Made by a program: the position numbers and the translations under genes. A DNA stretch of 7,500 nt, taken from contig JABHUT010000164.1 of assembly GCA_018658685.1 (NCBI GenBank), positions 1 to 7,500 on the forward strand, read 5' to 3'. The notes under the pieces are model-generated. The model did not search any database, had not been told where the DNA came from, and was given only the letters and a program-made list of their open reading frames with translations. Shown piece by piece: positions 5,642 through 7,500 of the stretch. The stretch comes from Alphaproteobacteria bacterium. Lineage in GTDB: Bacteria; Pseudomonadota; Alphaproteobacteria; MED-G09. How positions within the stretch are numbered: position 1 is the first letter of the stretch; every line of letters begins with the position of its first letter.

Positions 5642-6634
5642 CTATTTAGCAATATTAACCACTACCCTTCCCCTTACCTGACCATCAATAATGGATTGAC
5701 CAAAATTTATAATTTCATCAAGTGTAGTTTCGACAACCATTTTACTTAATTTTTCCATATCAAGATCTTTACTTAACCTCTCCCAAGCTCTTTCTCGTTT
5801 TGCTATTGGCGCCATAACTGAGTCAATTCCAACTAATGAAACTCCTCTCAATATAAAAGGTAGTACAGTAGCGGGTAAATCCATTCCCTGAGCAAGACCG
5901 CACGCTGAAACTGCTCCACCATATTTAGTTTGAGCTAGAACATTAACAAGAGTTTGGCTTCCAACTGAATCAATTGCCCCTGCCCATCTTTCCTTTCCTA
6001 GTGGTCTTGACGCCTCAGATAATTCAGCTCTATCTATTACTGAATTAGCTCCTAACTCTTTTAAATAATCTGTTTCCGATAAACGACCTGTTGAAGCTAA
6101 AACTGAATAACCCAAAGCTGAAAGTAGAGAAATTGCAACTGAACCAACACCACCTGATGCACCTGTTACAAGAATATCTCCGTCTGCTGGTTTAACATTA
6201 CAACTTTCAAGGCCTAAAACACATAGCATTGCAGTATAGCCTGCCGTTCCAATTTCCATAGCCTGTTTGTTAGAGATGTTTTCAGGAAGTTTAATTAAAT
6301 GCTCTGAGTTAACTCTTGCTCTCTCAGAATAACCACCATAATGACTTTCTGATAATCCAAATCCATTTAATACAACCCTATCGCCTTTTGAAAATTTTGG
6401 ATCTTCAGATGATCTTACATTTCCACTAAAATCTATCCCAGGTATCATTGGAAAACTTCTTACAATAGGTGATGATCCTGTCATTGCCAAACCATCCTTA
6501 TAATTTAAGGTTGAATGAGTTACATCAACTACGACATTTCCTTCCATTAAATCATTCTCAGAAATTTCTACCAAATTAACTGTTTGCTTATCATTTTCTT
6601 TTTCAATTTTTAATGCACGAAATAAATCAGTCAT
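5642..6634 (-). CDS. acuI: Acryloyl-CoA reductase AcuI (YhdH/AcuI-type MDR oxidoreductase)
   Basis: AcuI reduces acryloyl-CoA to propionyl-CoA with NADPH. It detoxifies acryloyl-CoA from DMSP, acrylate or 3-hydroxypropionate breakdown. The 330-residue protein has the zinc-independent medium-chain dehydrogenase/reductase layout. The N-terminal catalytic domain shows STLNYKDGLAMTG (41-53), IPGIDFSG (64-71) and GYSERARV (101-108). The Rossmann domain has TGASGGVGS (157-165) for NADPH binding, followed by STGR (181-184). Family-diagnostic segments ERWAGAIDSVGS (215-226), ACGLAQGMDLPA (244-255) and LRGVSLVGIDSVMAP (262-276) separate it from general quinone oxidoreductases. AAAGGA lies about five bases before the ATG. 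The gene follows dihydroorotase by 13 bp on the same strand, so the two are probably cotranscribed. Its stop codon abuts that of DAHP synthase. Activity on other short 2-enoyl-CoAs is possible. Confidence 0.93.
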   Translation of the reverse strand: MTDLFRALKIEKENDKQTVNLVEISENDLMEGNVVVDVTHSTLNYKDGLAMTGSSPIVRSFPMIPGIDFSGNVRSSEDPKFSKGDRVVLNGFGLSESHYGGYSERARVNSEHLIKLPENISNKQAMEIGTAGYTAMLCVLGLESCNVKPADGDILVTGASGGVGSVAISLLSALGYSVLASTGRLSETDYLKELGANSVIDRAELSEASRPLGKERWAGAIDSVGSQTLVNVLAQTKYGGAVSACGLAQGMDLPATVLPFILRGVSLVGIDSVMAPIAKRERAWERLSKDLDMEKLSKMVVETTLDEIINFGQSIIDGQVRGRVVVNIAK

Positions 6635-6647
6635 ATTTTTCCTTTTT

Positions 6648-7500
6648 TTATCTAATAAAATTAATTGGCTTACCTAGGGGATCTGAAATTACATCATTTT
6701 CCATAACAGTATTTCCCCTTATAATAGTCATTACAGGCCAGCCCTTAATATTCATACCATCATAGGGAGTCCAACCACACTTACTAACAATCCAGTCATT
6801 AGAAATGACTCTTTCTTTATTCATATCTACAATAGTAAAATCTGCATCAAATCCAACTTCTATCTTACCTTTTCCTTTTATTTTAAATAACTTAGATGGA
6901 TTATAGCTAGTTAGCTCAACAAATCTTTCCAGTGAAAGTTTTCCATTATTTACATGATTTAACATAACTGGAACAAGTGTTTGAACGCCAGGCATTCCAG
7001 ACGGTGAATTAGGATATTCCGCATCTTTTTCTTCCTTAGTATGAGGTGCGTGATCAGATCCTATAATATCCGCTGTTCCATCATTAATTCCCTCCCAAAG
7101 TTTTTTTTGATGAGTTAAATTCCTGATTGGCGGATTCATTTGAGCATAGCTGCCTAAGTTATTATAGCATTCCGGAGCATTTAAAGTTAGATGTTGTGGG
7201 GTAATTTCAACTGAAGCTATGTCTTTATTTTTCGATAAAAATTCAATCTCTTGTTTAGTGGAAACGTGGAGAATATGAATATTTTTCTTATTCATTCTAG
7301 CTATATTAACTATCCTTTGAGTGGCTTTAAAACATTGCTCATCATTTCTCCAAACTTCATGAGAATTTATATCTCCTGGTATTTGAAAATCTATTCTCTC
7401 TTCAAGCAAATCCTGATCCTCGCAATGAAAAGAAGCTCTATTGTTTATGCTAGATACGATATTATTTAAATCATTGTGATCTGTAACTAATAAAGAACCA
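6648..7500 (-). CDS. pyrC: Dihydroorotase, C-terminal part (5' end outside window)
   Basis: Dihydroorotase interconverts N-carbamoyl-aspartate and dihydroorotate, step three of de novo pyrimidine synthesis. The frame stays open from the stop at 6648 to the window edge, giving 283 residues of an expected 430-445. A TTG at 7409 is not the start, because family sequence continues upstream of it (SFHCEDQDLLEER). Class I amidohydrolase motifs are present: FHCED and ILHVST (His metal ligands), ITPQHLTL, MNPPIR (substrate contact), SDHAPHTKEEK (catalytic Asp) and SGMPGVQT. GFDADFTIVD is the usual C-terminal beta-sandwich motif. The N-terminal HxH metal motif and the bridging residue lie outside the window. 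The NPPIR and SDHAPH motifs favour dihydroorotase over dihydropyrimidinase or allantoinase, but those relatives are not excluded. acuI lies 13 bp downstream in the same direction. Confidence 0.88.
   Translation of the reverse strand, partial: GSLLVTDHNDLNNIVSSINNRASFHCEDQDLLEERIDFQIPGDINSHEVWRNDEQCFKATQRIVNIARMNKKNIHILHVSTKQEIEFLSKNKDIASVEITPQHLTLNAPECYNNLGSYAQMNPPIRNLTHQKKLWEGINDGTADIIGSDHAPHTKEEKDAEYPNSPSGMPGVQTLVPVMLNHVNNGKLSLERFVELTSYNPSKLFKIKGKGKIEVGFDADFTIVDMNKERVISNDWIVSKCGWTPYDGMNIKGWPVMTIIRGNTVMENDVISDPLGKPINFIR

Noticed and set aside
7407..7409. TTG as the true start of a short (253 aa) dihydroorotase
   Set aside because: The same frame continues upstream with family-typical sequence (FHCEDQD) to the window edge, so the gene is longer and cut by the window.
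7251..7469. Plus-strand open frame opposite dihydroorotase
   Set aside because: It overlaps the conserved HCED and HVST region of dihydroorotase and shows no domain.

Overview
The window is AT-rich (roughly one third G+C by eye), densely coding, and contains only single-copy metabolic and RNA-modification genes. There is no rRNA, tRNA, CRISPR array, insertion sequence or other mobile signature. The gene set points to an alphaproteobacterium, probably a small-genome marine lineage of the SAR11/SAR116 type. The indicators are a divergent RluB-type pseudouridine synthase and tadA pair, an AcuI acryloyl-CoA reductase, a class II DAHP synthase, and a CaiB/BaiF CoA-transferase coupled to a citryl-CoA-lyase-like protein. 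The lineage is an inference from gene content and base composition, not a sequence match.

Layout from left to right. (1) 1-357, minus strand: N-terminal part of an RsuA/RluB-family 23S rRNA pseudouridine synthase, cut by the window edge just after its catalytic Asp motif. (2) 398-871, plus: tadA, the tRNA wobble adenosine deaminase, divergent from (1) across 40 bp. (3) 946-2184, plus: an acyl-CoA dehydrogenase of the ACAD10/11-like type, with Asp where most of the family has the catalytic Glu, followed by a clear rho-independent terminator at 2203-2232. (4) 4187-2236, minus: a two-gene operon, CaiB/BaiF CoA-transferase then a short citrate-synthase-fold lyase, overlapping by 4 bp (ATGA) with a perfect AGGAGG ribosome-binding site inside the upstream gene. 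(5) 4277 (or 4289)-5641, plus: class II DAHP synthase, first step of the shikimate pathway, divergent from (4). (6) 7500-5642, minus: dihydroorotase (5' end outside the window), then acuI after a 13-bp gap. acuI abuts the DAHP synthase tail to tail with no intergenic base.

How the genes fit together: tadA and the pseudouridine synthase act on tRNA and rRNA. Dihydroorotase and DAHP synthase are core biosynthetic enzymes for pyrimidines and aromatic compounds. The remaining four genes all act on acyl-CoA thioesters. The most interesting unit is the coupled CoA-transferase and lyase pair. It could form a two-step, ATP-independent route that loads CoA onto citrate or a related tertiary hydroxy acid and then cleaves the thioester to acetyl-CoA (or another acyl-CoA) plus a 2-oxoacid. 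This role is inferred; only the residues and the gene coupling are seen directly. No defence system, phage gene or novel repeat system was found.
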